Positions 17,301 to 26,804 of a stretch of DNA of 64,000 bases are shown in pieces. Location of the stretch: positions 1,488,001 through 1,552,000 of the forward strand of contig NZ_CP163518.1 of assembly GCF_041080625.1 (NCBI RefSeq). Direction: 5' to 3'. The notes beneath the pieces were generated by a model that saw nothing but the letters and a program-made list of their open reading frames with translations, was not told the origin of the DNA and did not search any database. The translations under genes were made by a program, and so were the position numbers. The stretch is from Streptomyces sp. CG1 (GTDB lineage: Bacteria; Actinomycetota; Actinomycetes; Streptomycetales; Streptomycetaceae). Within the stretch, counting starts at the first letter, position 1. Each line of letters begins with the position of its first letter.

Positions 17301-18275
17301 ATGATCGCGATTCATCTCGTTCAGTTCGGGGAGCCTGAGCAGAGCCTGAAGGTGGTCGACGTTCCCGAGCCACCGGCTCCCGCCGCCGGCCAGGCGCTGA
17401 TCCAGGTCGAGTACGCCCCCCTCGACCACCACGACCTGCTCTTGGCGAAGGGCGTCTATCCGGTCCGCCCGGTACTGCCGAGCGTCATCGGCAATGAGGG
17501 TGCCGGCACGGTCCTGGCCGTGGGCGCGGACATCACCGACGTCCGCCCCGGCGACACGGTCCTGCTTCCCTTCGGCACCTTCGCCTGGTCCGAGCAGGTC
17601 CTGGCGGAGGCCGCGAAGCTGACGGTCGTCGACAAGGCCATCAGCCTCGACCAGGCCGCGATGCTCACGATTAATCCCATCACCGGAGCGCTCCTTGTGG
17701 AGTCGCGCGACCTGCCCGCCGGCTCGTGGGTGGTGCAGAACGCGGCGAACAGTGGGGTCGGCCGTTCCGTCATCGCTTTCGCCAAGGAGCGCGGGCTTCG
17801 CACGATCAACATCGTCCGCCGAGAGAAGCTGGTCACCGAGATCGAAGAACTGGGCGCTGACATCGTGCTCGTCGATCATCCGGACGTGGCCGCACGGGTG
17901 CGTGCGATCATCGGCGACGATCCGGTGCTGCTGGGACTCGACGGCGTCAGCGGAGAGGCCACCTCACTGCTGCTGGACGTGTTGGCCGAGGGTGCCCTGC
18001 TGGTGATCTACGGCTACATGAGTGGCGAGCCCTTCGCCCCCGATCAGGACATGTTGCGGACCAAGAACATCACCACAACGGAGTTCTGGATGTATGACGA
18101 CGAGTATCTGCCCCGTCATCCGGCCCTGAGCGCAGAGTCCGCGCAACTGGTCGCCGATGGCAGGCTGACGTTGCCCTCCGCTCCCGTCTACAAGGCCAGG
18201 GACTTCGCCAAGGCCCTTGCGTACCTGCACGACAACGGCAAAGTCCTTTTGGACTTCAACCCCCAGCGCGCGTAG
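17301..18275 (+). CDS. zinc-independent MDR-family reductase (ETR-like)
   Basis: A 324-residue medium-chain dehydrogenase/reductase of the enoyl-reductase/quinone-reductase type. It has the GroES-like domain (about 1-125, with PSVIGNEGAGTVLAVG) and a Rossmann domain with NAANSGVGRSVIAFA in the nucleotide-binding turn. The structural zinc cysteines are absent, as in mitochondrial 2-enoyl thioester reductase relatives. It likely uses NADPH to reduce an activated double bond. AGGAGA lies 7 bases before the ATG. Confidence 0.85.
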   Translation: MIAIHLVQFGEPEQSLKVVDVPEPPAPAAGQALIQVEYAPLDHHDLLLAKGVYPVRPVLPSVIGNEGAGTVLAVGADITDVRPGDTVLLPFGTFAWSEQVLAEAAKLTVVDKAISLDQAAMLTINPITGALLVESRDLPAGSWVVQNAANSGVGRSVIAFAKERGLRTINIVRREKLVTEIEELGADIVLVDHPDVAARVRAIIGDDPVLLGLDGVSGEATSLLLDVLAEGALLVIYGYMSGEPFAPDQDMLRTKNITTTEFWMYDDEYLPRHPALSAESAQLVADGRLTLPSAPVYKARDFAKALAYLHDNGKVLLDFNPQRA

Positions 18276-18352
18276 CGGCCGATGAACGAAAGTGCACACG
18301 AGCCGGTGTCGGGCAACCGAATGGTCTTTGCACACGATCAAGGAATAGCACC

Positions 18353-18970
18353 ATGACCCCACACAACATCATTGGCGTACTCGGTGCAGGAGAGGTGGGC
18401 CAGGCGGTCGCCGACCAGGCCGTCCGCCACGGCCATGAGGTGGTCATCGGCAACAGCCGGGGCCCCTATACCCTCCAAGCCCTCGTGACCAAGCTGGGGC
18501 GGATGGCCCGCGCAGCGACGGCCGAGGAAGCGGCCGAGCCGGGGCTCGTGTTCCTCTCGGTGCCGTTCTTCGCCGTGCCGAAACTGACCGGCCTCACCGA
18601 CTGGTCCGGAAAGATCGTCGTCGACACGACCAATCAGTTCGCTGCGGCCAACCCCTGGCGGGGCAGGTACGACGTCGGTGACCTCACGGGCAGCGAGTGG
18701 GTCGCCGAGCACCTACCCGGAGCCCGGGTCGTGAAGGCTCTCAACACCCTGTTCGCCCCCTTCATCGCTGCGGACCCCCGGCATGCCGAAGGCCGGCAAG
18801 TGGCCTTCTACGCGGGTGACGACACCGATGCAAAGGCAACCGTAGCCGGATTGCTCTGCGAATTCGGCTTCGCCGCCCTGGACCTCGGCGGCCTGCGTGA
18901 GGGCGGGCGACTGATGCAGTTGGACGGAGCGCTCAGCGCGAGGCACTTGCTGCTGCAGGACGTCGGCTGA
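18353..18970 (+). CDS. NADPH-dependent F420 reductase-like / NAD(P)-binding oxidoreductase
   Basis: A 205-residue single Rossmann protein of the NADP oxidoreductase coenzyme F420-dependent family. It has the N-terminal IGVLGAGEVGQAVADQAVRHGHEV turn with G-x-G-x-x-G, then VVIGNSRGP (NADP phosphate-binding region) and the later VDTTNQF and VVKALNTLFAPF segments. It may reduce F420 with NADPH or a related ketone. It lies 77 bases after the MDR gene in the same direction; AAGGA precedes the ATG. Confidence 0.82.
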   Translation: MTPHNIIGVLGAGEVGQAVADQAVRHGHEVVIGNSRGPYTLQALVTKLGRMARAATAEEAAEPGLVFLSVPFFAVPKLTGLTDWSGKIVVDTTNQFAAANPWRGRYDVGDLTGSEWVAEHLPGARVVKALNTLFAPFIAADPRHAEGRQVAFYAGDDTDAKATVAGLLCEFGFAALDLGGLREGGRLMQLDGALSARHLLLQDVG

Positions 18971-19016
18971 CGCCGCCGCCCAGCTCTTCGCACACTCGTC
19001 GCGAGGGAGGAGAACC

Positions 19017-20024
19017 ATGAACCGTCGTGTCGTCTACGCCCGTGGGGGGCTGCCTGCCGACGTCCTGACCGTCATCGAGGAGCCGGAGCCGGCAGCACCG
19101 GGGAGTGGTCAGGTCCTCATCCGTACCACGGCATTCCCGGTGCACCCTGGTGATCTGCAGGCCGTCGCGGCCTACCCGGGGAAAGATGCACAGCCGGTTC
19201 CAGCCGGTGTCGAGGCCACGGGCGTGGTGGAGGCAATAGGGCCACATGCGCGCGTGGCCCCAGGTGTCGAAGTCGGCGGGCGCGTAACGGTCTTCCCTCA
19301 GCCAGGTGCGTGGTCCCAGTGGATCGTGGCGAACGCCGACGTGGTCGTCGCCGTACCGGACGAGCTGTCGGACGAGGTCGCCGCGCAGATGCTGGTGAAT
19401 CCACTTACCGCGGTCATGCTGCGCCGTGAGGCGGAGGAGCACCAGGCCATCGGATACGACGGTGTTCTGGTGCAGACCGCTGCCGGCTCGTCGGTCGGGC
19501 GGCTGGTGACCGGCACGTGCGAACTCCACGGCCTCGGCCTCATCAACGTCGTCCGCAGCGACCGAGGCGCCGCCGAGCTGCGCAAGCGGTTCCCGGACGT
19601 CCCGGTCGTGTCGACCGAGCATCCAGGCTGGGACGACGAGGTCCTCGGGGCGGCCGCTGGCCGCCCGGTGAGTGTGGCCTTCGACCCGATCGGCGGGAAG
19701 CTGGCGGAGAGCCTTCTGGACCTGTTGACTCCGGGCGGGAAGCTGGTCAGCTACGGGCAGATCGCCCAGGAGCCGATCTCGGTGCACGCGTCGAAGCTGC
19801 TGCACACATCGCTGACGCTGCGGGGCAAGAACATCGGCCGGTGGCTGTCCGAGGTCTCCGCCGAGAGGCGGGCATCCGACGTCGCCGCTGCGAAGCTGAT
19901 CGCGCTGGCGCTCAAGGACCAGTTCGAAGTGGCTGCCACGTACGGCCTCGGCGCACTCGCCGACGCCGTTGAACACGCAGTACGGCCCGGCAAGGTCGGC
20001 ACCGTCCTCGTCAGCCCTTGGTAG
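19017..20024 (+). CDS. MDR-family oxidoreductase (quinone/enoyl reductase type)
   Basis: A 335-residue second MDR protein, distinct from that at 17301. The GroES-like half has VEATGVVEAIGPHARVAPG and the cofactor domain has VLVQTAAGSSVGRLV. No catalytic or structural zinc ligands are seen. GGGAGGAG precedes the ATG at good spacing, and the gene starts 46 bases after the F420-type oxidoreductase, so 17301-20024 is probably one operon of reductases. Confidence 0.85.
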   Translation: MNRRVVYARGGLPADVLTVIEEPEPAAPGSGQVLIRTTAFPVHPGDLQAVAAYPGKDAQPVPAGVEATGVVEAIGPHARVAPGVEVGGRVTVFPQPGAWSQWIVANADVVVAVPDELSDEVAAQMLVNPLTAVMLRREAEEHQAIGYDGVLVQTAAGSSVGRLVTGTCELHGLGLINVVRSDRGAAELRKRFPDVPVVSTEHPGWDDEVLGAAAGRPVSVAFDPIGGKLAESLLDLLTPGGKLVSYGQIAQEPISVHASKLLHTSLTLRGKNIGRWLSEVSAERRASDVAAAKLIALALKDQFEVAATYGLGALADAVEHAVRPGKVGTVLVSPW

Positions 20025-20285
20025 CTGCCACTGCCCGTGCGGACACATCGTGCGACCATTGGCACGCCCGCCATCCTGGCCGTCGTCACCATCCATGATC
20101 ACACTGCGTTGCCGGAGCCGGGCCGTTCCCCCGAATGGGCTGCCGCCTCCCCGGTCAGCAGCTCGGCCGGGATGGATCTACCAGTTCGGCCCCTTCTTCC
20201 CCGAAGATCAGTGTCAACGTCGCAGCGCCGAGGGCCTGTCGGCCTCCGGTTTGCGCGCCGGCGATGTGCACCGCAGGCTGCTTCT

Positions 20286-21215
20286 ATGGACCGCACCCCG
20301 AAAGGCAGCGTGCTCCCCCTGCTGGTGACAGGCGCGGCGGGTAGCGTCGGCGCCGTCGGACGAACCGTGGTCGAAATTCTCCGGCAACGGGACCTGCCCG
20401 TGCGAGCCATGGTGCGTCGTGACGACGAACGGGCGGAGGCGCTGCGCGCGACGGGTGCCGAGGTCGTCGTCGGAGACCTCACGCGTGCGGGCGATGTGGC
20501 TGACGCCCTGTCCGGTTGCGGACGGATGTACTTCGGCATGGGCGTGTCGGCGCGGTATCTGGAGGCTGCCATGACGGTGGCGGCCGTGGCGCGTGCGTAC
20601 GGGCGCCTGGAAGCGTTCGTGAACATGTCGCAGCTGACCGTCTCCGAGATGGACCTCACCAGCGACTCCGAGTCTGTGCAGCAGCGGCACCACTGGCTGG
20701 TGGAGCAGGTCCTCGGCTGGTCAGGCCTGCCCGTCATCCAGATCAGGCCCACCGTGTTCATGGAGAACCCGCTGTTCCGTGTCGGCTTCTCCTCGATCGC
20801 GAAGGGCGGAAGCATCAGACTGCCCTTCGGCCAGGCGAAAACCTCCCCCGTGGCAGCCGGGGACGTCGCCGCGGTCGTGGCGGAGATCCTGGCCGATCCG
20901 TCCCGGCACACCGGCCGCATCTATGAGCTGACCGGCCCCCGCTCGGAGGACATCTCCGCCATGGCGGAGGAGGTTTCCACAGCTCTGGACCAGCCGGTCA
21001 GTTACACCGACGTCGGCCTGCAGGAATGGATCGACGACGACCTCAGACCGCTGGGGCTGCCGGACCACGTCTTCCAGCACATCTCCACCATGGCTCGCCT
21101 TCACGCGGAGAATCGATACGACCGCAAGGCGGACGGCGTCGAGCAGGTCACAGGGCGGCCTCCTACCGGGGTGGCCGAATACGTCCGTGAGAACCCCGGC
21201 CTGCTCAGTCCCTGA
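20286..21215 (+). CDS. NmrA-like NAD(P)H-binding protein
   Basis: A 309-residue atypical short-chain dehydrogenase. It has the N-terminal VTGAAGSVGAVGRTVVEIL glycine motif, VRAMVRRDDERAEAL for NADP binding, then EVVVGDLTRAGDVADAL, and a C-terminal substrate domain. The catalytic YxxxK is not evident, as in NmrA/TMR-type sensors and isoflavone-reductase relatives. The ribosome site is weak. It probably senses or reduces a small molecule. Confidence 0.82.
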   Translation: MDRTPKGSVLPLLVTGAAGSVGAVGRTVVEILRQRDLPVRAMVRRDDERAEALRATGAEVVVGDLTRAGDVADALSGCGRMYFGMGVSARYLEAAMTVAAVARAYGRLEAFVNMSQLTVSEMDLTSDSESVQQRHHWLVEQVLGWSGLPVIQIRPTVFMENPLFRVGFSSIAKGGSIRLPFGQAKTSPVAAGDVAAVVAEILADPSRHTGRIYELTGPRSEDISAMAEEVSTALDQPVSYTDVGLQEWIDDDLRPLGLPDHVFQHISTMARLHAENRYDRKADGVEQVTGRPPTGVAEYVRENPGLLSP

Positions 21216-21229
21216 AGCCGAATCCTCGC

Positions 21230-21367
21230 GGATCGGGTCGCGTAGATATCAGAAGACGCTTCCGCGAAGTCGTACACATACTGGGCAGCTGGGGCGGTCA
21301 CGAAGCGTGGCCGCCACCGCTCCACGTCGCCATGGGCTTCGAGGACATCCGAGACCAGGTCGCTCAT
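21230..21367 (-). pseudogene. N-terminal relic of an unknown conserved protein
   Basis: The start MSDLVSDVLEAHGDVERW looks like the N-terminus of a family frequent in actinomycetes (MSDL..DVLEAHGG..RW). Similarity ends after about 18 residues and the following residues do not fit. I treat it as a relic, with low certainty. The rest of 21216-21511 shows nothing. Confidence 0.3.
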
Positions 21368-21511
21368 TGTCTCCTGCTGTCCCAGTGAGCCAGGTGCCGT
21401 CCAATACCGCCTCACGCACGTCTACTGTTGACGCTTTCAGCGCGACATGGCCGTAGGCACGCTGGGCCCCGACGAACGTGGAGGAGTCGGCAGCTCGGTG
21501 CACCGTATGAG

Positions 21512-22546
21512 TCACATCTCCGGCTCCGACCAGAAGTCGGGCGGGACGATACCGACGGAGCGGCCGTGGGGGTCCAGGAGGCGCCCCATCAGCTTGTCCT
21601 GGCGCAGGGCGATGACGCGGTCGACGATGTCGAGGCTCGGGTGGGCGGTGGCGAGCTGGGTCTCCAGGCGCAGGACGTCGCTGACGGAGTGCAGGCTGGC
21701 CTGGAGGATGAGGTTGTGGGGGCCGCTGACGGCGGCGCAGTTGCGGGTCTCGGGCAGACGGACGAGGGCGTGCCCGATCTCGGGGAGATCGGCGGGTGGG
21801 ACTCTGGCCCAGAGGGTGGCCGCGACGGGCCAGCCGCCGAGGGGGCGGGCGAAGTCGCAGCGGAACCGCAGCAGGCCGCGTCGGGTGAGCTGTTCGGTGC
21901 GGCGTTTTGCGGTGTTGAGGCTGACGCCGAGGTCGCTCGCCAGGGTCTGGTAGGGCGCGCGGCCGTCGTGGGCGATCCGGGTGATGAGGGCGCGGTCGAA
22001 GGGCGTGATCTCGCCCGGGGCGACAGGGGTCTGGGCCGGGGGCGGGCCGGTCAGCTGGGCACGCTGGGCGGGGTCCAGGGCGGCGATGCGCCACCGGCCG
22101 CCCTCGGTGAACATGTGGGTGACGATCCGGACCTCCACGGCGGTGATGCCGGGAAGATGCGGGAGCAGGTCGAGGGTGTAGCGGGAGAGGGCCGGCAGGT
22201 CGCGGGTGGCGGCGATGGCGAGGATGTCGTGGCCGGCGGCCGCGCGCTCGATCGTGAGCATGTGGGGGTGGGCGCTCAGTGCCTGGGCGACCCCGGTGGT
22301 GGCGCCGGGAGCGCAGTCGATCACGACGAAGGCCACGCAGATCTGCTCGAACAGGCGTGGGCCGGGTGAGAATCCCACCCAGGCGGCGCCCTGCTCGGAC
22401 AGGCGGCCGAAGCGGCGGGCGACGGTGACCGGGTCGACCTCCAGGGCACGCCCGAGCTCGGTCCATGAGGCCCGCGGCTGCAGCTGAAGGGCGTTGATCA
22501 GCGCCAGGTCGTCCTCTGTCAGCAGTGCTGGTGCATCATCCTGCAC
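21512..22546 (-). CDS. two-module Lrp/AsnC-family regulator
   Basis: About 344 residues with two Lrp units in tandem. HTH 1 is at about 8-50 ([29 protein letters not shown]) with a RAM-like domain. HTH 2 ([34 protein letters not shown]) starts at about residue 180 with a second RAM domain. Classic Lrp proteins have one unit and work as octamers, so this doubled form could bind as a smaller assembly. The start is uncertain: GTGs at 22546, near 22594 and at 22627 are in frame; I took the shortest. It faces the hydroxy-acid oxidase gene and probably controls it. Confidence 0.85.
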   Translation of the reverse strand: MQDDAPALLTEDDLALINALQLQPRASWTELGRALEVDPVTVARRFGRLSEQGAAWVGFSPGPRLFEQICVAFVVIDCAPGATTGVAQALSAHPHMLTIERAAAGHDILAIAATRDLPALSRYTLDLLPHLPGITAVEVRIVTHMFTEGGRWRIAALDPAQRAQLTGPPPAQTPVAPGEITPFDRALITRIAHDGRAPYQTLASDLGVSLNTAKRRTEQLTRRGLLRFRCDFARPLGGWPVAATLWARVPPADLPEIGHALVRLPETRNCAAVSGPHNLILQASLHSVSDVLRLETQLATAHPSLDIVDRVIALRQDKLMGRLLDPHGRSVGIVPPDFWSEPEM

Positions 22547-22654
22547 GGTCCTGCCCTGCGAGGCAGAATCCTGCGTTTGGCGGCTTTCACGCGTCACTCT
22601 CCCATTGTGGACTTCAGGGGCCCGCACCTGTCGAGCGTGAAGGAGGGCCGAACC

Positions 22655-23815
22655 ATGGCGTACGGCGACTATCAGGACGAGATCTACATGGACGGGCTGC
22701 GCGGGGTCGTGCCGCGCTTCCCGATGACCTACGACGAACTGGAGCCGCTGGCTCAGGCCGCGATGCCCGCCTCGGTGCGCTCCTACGTCATGGCCGGAGC
22801 AGGCGACGAGCGCACCCAGCGGGCCAACGTCACCGCGTTCGAACGCTGGGGTCTCGTCCCGCGGATGATGATGGGGGCCACGGACCGGGACCTGTCCGTC
22901 GACCTGTTCGGGATGCGTCTGCCCTCACCGCTGTTCATGGCCCCGGTCGGCGTGATCGGGCTGTGCGCGCAGGACGGCCACGGCGATCTCGCCACGGCCC
23001 GTGCCGCCGCCCGCACCGGCGTGCCGATGGTCGCCTCCACCCTGACCGTCGATCCGCTGGAGGAGGTCGCCGCCGAGTTCGGCGCCACCCCGGGCTTCTT
23101 CCAGCTCTACACGCCCACAGACCGTGAGCTGGCCGAGAGCCTGGTGCACCGGGCCGAGAAGGCCGGCTTCAAGGGCATCGTGGTCACCCTCGACACCTGG
23201 ATCACCGGCTGGCGCCCCCGCGACCTCGCCGTCAGCAACTTCCCCCAGCTGCGCGGGAACTGCCTGACCAACTACACCAGCGACCCCGTCTTCCGCGCCC
23301 GCCTCGCCCGCAGCCCGGAGGACGACCCGGCGGCCGCGGTCGCCGAGTGGGTGCGGATCTTCGGCAACCCGCTCACCTGGGACGACTTGTCCTGGCTGCG
23401 CTCGATCACCGACCTGCCGCTGATCCTGAAGGGCATCTGCCACCCCGACGACGTCCGCCGCGCCAAGGACGGCGGCGTGGACGGCATCTACTGCTCCAAC
23501 CACGGCGGCCGCCAGGCCAACGGCGGCCTGCCCGCCCTCGACGTCCTGCCCGGCGTGGTCCAGGCCGCCGACGGCACGCCCGTCCTGTTCGACTCCGGTG
23601 TCCGCACGGGAGCCGACATCATCAAAGCCATCGCCCTGGGCGCCTCCGCCGTCGGCATTGGCCGCCCCTACGCGTACGGCCTCGCCTACGGCGGCGAGAC
23701 CGGCGTCGTCCACGTCCTGCGGTCCCTGCTCGCCGAAGCAGACCTGATCATGGCCGTCGACGGCTATCCCAGCCTCGCCGACCTCGCTCCTGAGGCCCTC
23801 CGCCGCCTCACCTGA
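22655..23815 (+). CDS. FMN-dependent alpha-hydroxy-acid oxidase (lactate 2-monooxygenase-like)
   Basis: A 386-residue TIM-barrel flavoprotein. It has [22 protein letters not shown], the FFQLYTP strand, the lactate-monooxygenase-like [12 protein letters not shown] segment, LILKGI with the flavin-contacting Lys, and [11 protein letters not shown] with the catalytic His. The C-terminal FDSGVRTG and [12 protein letters not shown] complete the family set. It oxidises an L-2-hydroxy acid to the 2-keto acid, or decarboxylates it oxidatively. AAGGAGGG precedes the ATG. With the decarboxylase downstream, the substrate could be mandelate-like (inference). Confidence 0.9.
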   Translation: MAYGDYQDEIYMDGLRGVVPRFPMTYDELEPLAQAAMPASVRSYVMAGAGDERTQRANVTAFERWGLVPRMMMGATDRDLSVDLFGMRLPSPLFMAPVGVIGLCAQDGHGDLATARAAARTGVPMVASTLTVDPLEEVAAEFGATPGFFQLYTPTDRELAESLVHRAEKAGFKGIVVTLDTWITGWRPRDLAVSNFPQLRGNCLTNYTSDPVFRARLARSPEDDPAAAVAEWVRIFGNPLTWDDLSWLRSITDLPLILKGICHPDDVRRAKDGGVDGIYCSNHGGRQANGGLPALDVLPGVVQAADGTPVLFDSGVRTGADIIKAIALGASAVGIGRPYAYGLAYGGETGVVHVLRSLLAEADLIMAVDGYPSLADLAPEALRRLT

Positions 23816-24095
23816 CAGCCGCCGACCAGTCGGGGCGGACGCATCGTCGGTACCTCGCTCACTGAGTGGTCGGCCATGGTCCACCTCCTCAGCGACCTGG
23901 GCCCAGCCCTCCAATCAGGCCCGTCACCGAACGGTTTGCATGTCACGACAAGTACCTATTTGTGCAGCAGGATCAGACTGGCGCAGGCTTCCGGCACCCC
24001 ACGACGCCGAAGACGGCACTCGACACCGCATGGAATAGCGCCCACCCCTCCACCAGACCCGTCGAACCAGAAACCCAGCCCCAGCAAGGAAGTCG

Positions 24096-25715
24096 ATGGC
24101 AACCATGACTGAGAAGTCCACCGTCCGCAGCGTGACCTACGGCCTGCTGCGGACCTTGAAACTCACCACGGTCTTCGGTAACCCCGGTTCCACCGAGCAG
24201 CCTTTCCTGCAGGAATTCCCCGAGGACTTCACCTACGTCCTGGCGCTGCAGGAGGCTTCCGTCATCGCGATGGCCGACACCTTCGCCCAGGTCACCGGCC
24301 GACCCGCGCTGGTCAACCTGCACTCCTCGGCCGGGATGGGAAACGCGGTGGGCAACCTGGTGGCGGCCTACCACGGCAACACACCCCTGATCATCACCTC
24401 CGGCCAGCAGCACCGGGAGCTGGTGATCGGCGACCCGTACCTCGGCAACCGCGAGGCCGTCACGCTGCCCAAGCCGTGGGTGAAATGGTCGTACGAACCG
24501 GCCCGCGCCGAAGATGTGCCCGAGGCCTTCATGCGGGCCTACGCGGAGGCACTGCAGCCGCCGACGGGCCCGGTGTACCTGTCGATTCCCATGGACGACT
24601 GGAAGCGGCCCCTGTCCGGCTTCACCCGGGTGCGGACGGTCAGCGACCGCGCCGCCCCCGACACCGCTCGGCTGCGCATGTTCGCCGATCGCATCTCGGC
24701 CAGCCGTCGTCCCGCGCTGGTCTTCGGTCCGGAGGTGGACCGGGCCGGTGGCTGGGACGCGGCCGTCGCGCTGGCGGAGAAGCTGCGCGCGGCCGTCTAC
24801 GGCGCCCCGCTGCTGGACCGGGCTTCCTTCCCGGAGGACCACCCCCTCTTCGGCGGCCCGCTCGGCATGTCGGTCAAGACCATCAGTGAGCGGTTGACGG
24901 GCCACGACCTGGTGGTCGTCATCGGCGCCGAGGTCTTCCGGTACTACCCCTACGTGCCCGGGCCGTACCTGCCGGAGGGCACGGAGCTGCTGCAGATCAC
25001 CGGCAACCCGGCGGTGGCCGCGGCGGCGCGGGTCGGTGACAGCCTCCTGGGCGATCCCAAGACGGCGATCGAGCTGCTCCTGGACATGGTCGCCGAGGGA
25101 TCGGAGCGGACCGCGCCGGAACCGATGCCGCGGCCCCGCGAGCTCCCCCAGGCGCCGAACACCCCGCTCACCCCGCCGGAGGTGTACGCCACCCTCAGCA
25201 GGGTCCGGCCGGCCGACGCGGTCATCGTCAACGAGTCGACCTCCACGATGGCGCAGCAGATCGAGTGGCTCCCCACCATCCGGACCGGATCGTTCTTCGC
25301 CACGGCCAGCGGAGGCATCGGCTGGGGCACCCCGGCCGCCGTGGGCGTCGCACTCGGTGACCGGGACAGGGGCGCCGAACGGCCGGTGATCGGCCTGATC
25401 GGCGACGGCTCCTTCCAGTACTCCGTGCAGGCCATCTACACGGCCGCCCAGCACAACCTCCCGATCGTCTACGTCGTCATGCGCAACCAGGAGTACTCCA
25501 TCCTCAAGTCGTTCGCCGTGCTGGAGGAGACCCCCGGGGTGCCGGGGCTCGACCTGCCCGGGCTCGACATCGCCTCCGTCGCCCGCGGCTTCGGATGCCG
25601 CGCGGTCGACGTGGAGACCACCGAGGACCTGGAGCGCGAGTTCAAGTCGGCCCTGGCCGCCGGCACCACCACCGTCATCGTCGTCGCCACACAGCCCCAG
25701 AAGGCGATGTTGTAG
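24096..25715 (+). CDS. benzoylformate decarboxylase-like ThDP enzyme
   Basis: A 539-residue thiamine diphosphate decarboxylase. Motifs: VFGNPGSTEQPFL at the N-terminus, the ThDP-activating Glu in LALQEASVIAMAD, the His pocket NLHSSAGMGNAVGNL as in benzoylformate decarboxylase, and the ThDP/Mg motif GDGSFQYSVQAIYTA in the C-domain. This matches MdlC-type enzymes turning a 2-keto acid into an aldehyde and CO2. AAGGAAG is 3 bases before the ATG. It follows the hydroxy-acid oxidase by about 280 bases. Oxalyl-CoA decarboxylase or acetolactate-synthase-like roles are less likely because of the HSSAG motif. Confidence 0.88.
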   Translation: MATMTEKSTVRSVTYGLLRTLKLTTVFGNPGSTEQPFLQEFPEDFTYVLALQEASVIAMADTFAQVTGRPALVNLHSSAGMGNAVGNLVAAYHGNTPLIITSGQQHRELVIGDPYLGNREAVTLPKPWVKWSYEPARAEDVPEAFMRAYAEALQPPTGPVYLSIPMDDWKRPLSGFTRVRTVSDRAAPDTARLRMFADRISASRRPALVFGPEVDRAGGWDAAVALAEKLRAAVYGAPLLDRASFPEDHPLFGGPLGMSVKTISERLTGHDLVVVIGAEVFRYYPYVPGPYLPEGTELLQITGNPAVAAAARVGDSLLGDPKTAIELLLDMVAEGSERTAPEPMPRPRELPQAPNTPLTPPEVYATLSRVRPADAVIVNESTSTMAQQIEWLPTIRTGSFFATASGGIGWGTPAAVGVALGDRDRGAERPVIGLIGDGSFQYSVQAIYTAAQHNLPIVYVVMRNQEYSILKSFAVLEETPGVPGLDLPGLDIASVARGFGCRAVDVETTEDLEREFKSALAAGTTTVIVVATQPQKAML

Positions 25716-25767
25716 GCCACGCGGATCGCACCGTCGAAGAAAGAACAGCGGAGAGAGGACAACAAAC

Positions 25768-26529
25768 ATGGACTTCGGACTGAAGGACCGGGTGTACATA
25801 GTCACCGGCGGCACCCGCGGGCTGGGCATGGCCGCCGCGCGCGAGCTGGTGGCGGACGGCGCGCGGGTGGTCGTCAGCGGCCGCGACGAGAAGTCGGTCG
25901 CCGCCGCTCAGGCGGACCTCGGCGGCCCGGGGCAGGCAGTCGGCGTGGTAGCCGACAACGCCGACACCGACACTCCGGAGCGGCTGATCGCCGCGGCCCG
26001 CGACGCCTTCAAGCGCCTGGACGGAGTGCTCATCAGCGTCGGCGGGCCCCCGGCAGGCACCTCGGACACCATCGACGACGACCAGTGGCGCACCTCCTTC
26101 GAGTCGGTCTTCCTCGGCGCGGTGCGGCTCTCCCGTGCCGTCGCCGCCGAGCTGGGCGACGGAGGCGTCATCGGCTTCGTCCTCTCCAGCTCCGTGTACG
26201 AGCCCATTCCCGGCCTCGCGATCTCCAACGCCCTGCGGCCGGGCCTGGCCGGCTACGCGAAGAACCTCGCCAACGAGCTGGGCCCCAGAGGCATCCGCGT
26301 CGTCGGCCTCGTGCCCGCCCACATCGAGACCGACCGGGTACGCGAACTCGACGCACGGCACGGTGACGCCGACGCCGCCCGCGAACGCGCCACCGCCGGC
26401 GTCCCCCTGCGCCGCTACGGAACCCCGGACGAGTTCGGCCGCAGCGCCGCCTTCCTGCTCTCGCCCGCAGCGTCGTACCTCACGGGCGTGATGCTGTCGA
26501 TCGACGGGGGTGTGCGCAGAGGCTTCTGA
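25768..26529 (+). CDS. SDR-family protein lacking the canonical YxxxK
   Basis: A 253-residue short-chain dehydrogenase. The cofactor motif is present (VTGGTRGLGMAAARELV) and the C-terminus has the usual SYLTGVMLSIDGG. Where S-x12-Y-x3-K is expected, the sequence reads LSSSVYEPIPGLAISNALR, so the Tyr and Lys positions are Ser/Ile and Arg. It could be a divergent reductase using another acid, or a non-catalytic binder. It lies 52 bases after the decarboxylase, which argues for a shared role in aldehyde handling. Confidence 0.85.
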   Translation: MDFGLKDRVYIVTGGTRGLGMAAARELVADGARVVVSGRDEKSVAAAQADLGGPGQAVGVVADNADTDTPERLIAAARDAFKRLDGVLISVGGPPAGTSDTIDDDQWRTSFESVFLGAVRLSRAVAAELGDGGVIGFVLSSSVYEPIPGLAISNALRPGLAGYAKNLANELGPRGIRVVGLVPAHIETDRVRELDARHGDADAARERATAGVPLRRYGTPDEFGRSAAFLLSPAASYLTGVMLSIDGGVRRGF

Positions 26530-26804
26530 CGGAAGTCACGGCGAACTCTGTGAAGGTGGGCACGCGCTGCCGAACCAGGTGAAGAGTAGGAGTGGTTGCG
26601 CCGAACTGAGGGTTGAACAGCGTATGCCTCTTTGCAGTTGTCCATGGCGGAGGCCATCGGCCAGTCCGCCGGACAACAACCCACTCTCGATCTCGGACAG
26701 TTCGACATGGGTATCGTCCAGCACCACTCACACGCGCACCATCCGCCGTGCTGCGCTGATCCGCGCGGGCCGATGCCTTACGCTGCCGCGCCCTCGCAGG
26801 GTCA

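Noticed and set aside
23973..25829. 618-codon minus-strand frame opposite the decarboxylase
   Set aside because: Antisense shadow of a well-supported ThDP enzyme; no ribosome site or conserved motif.
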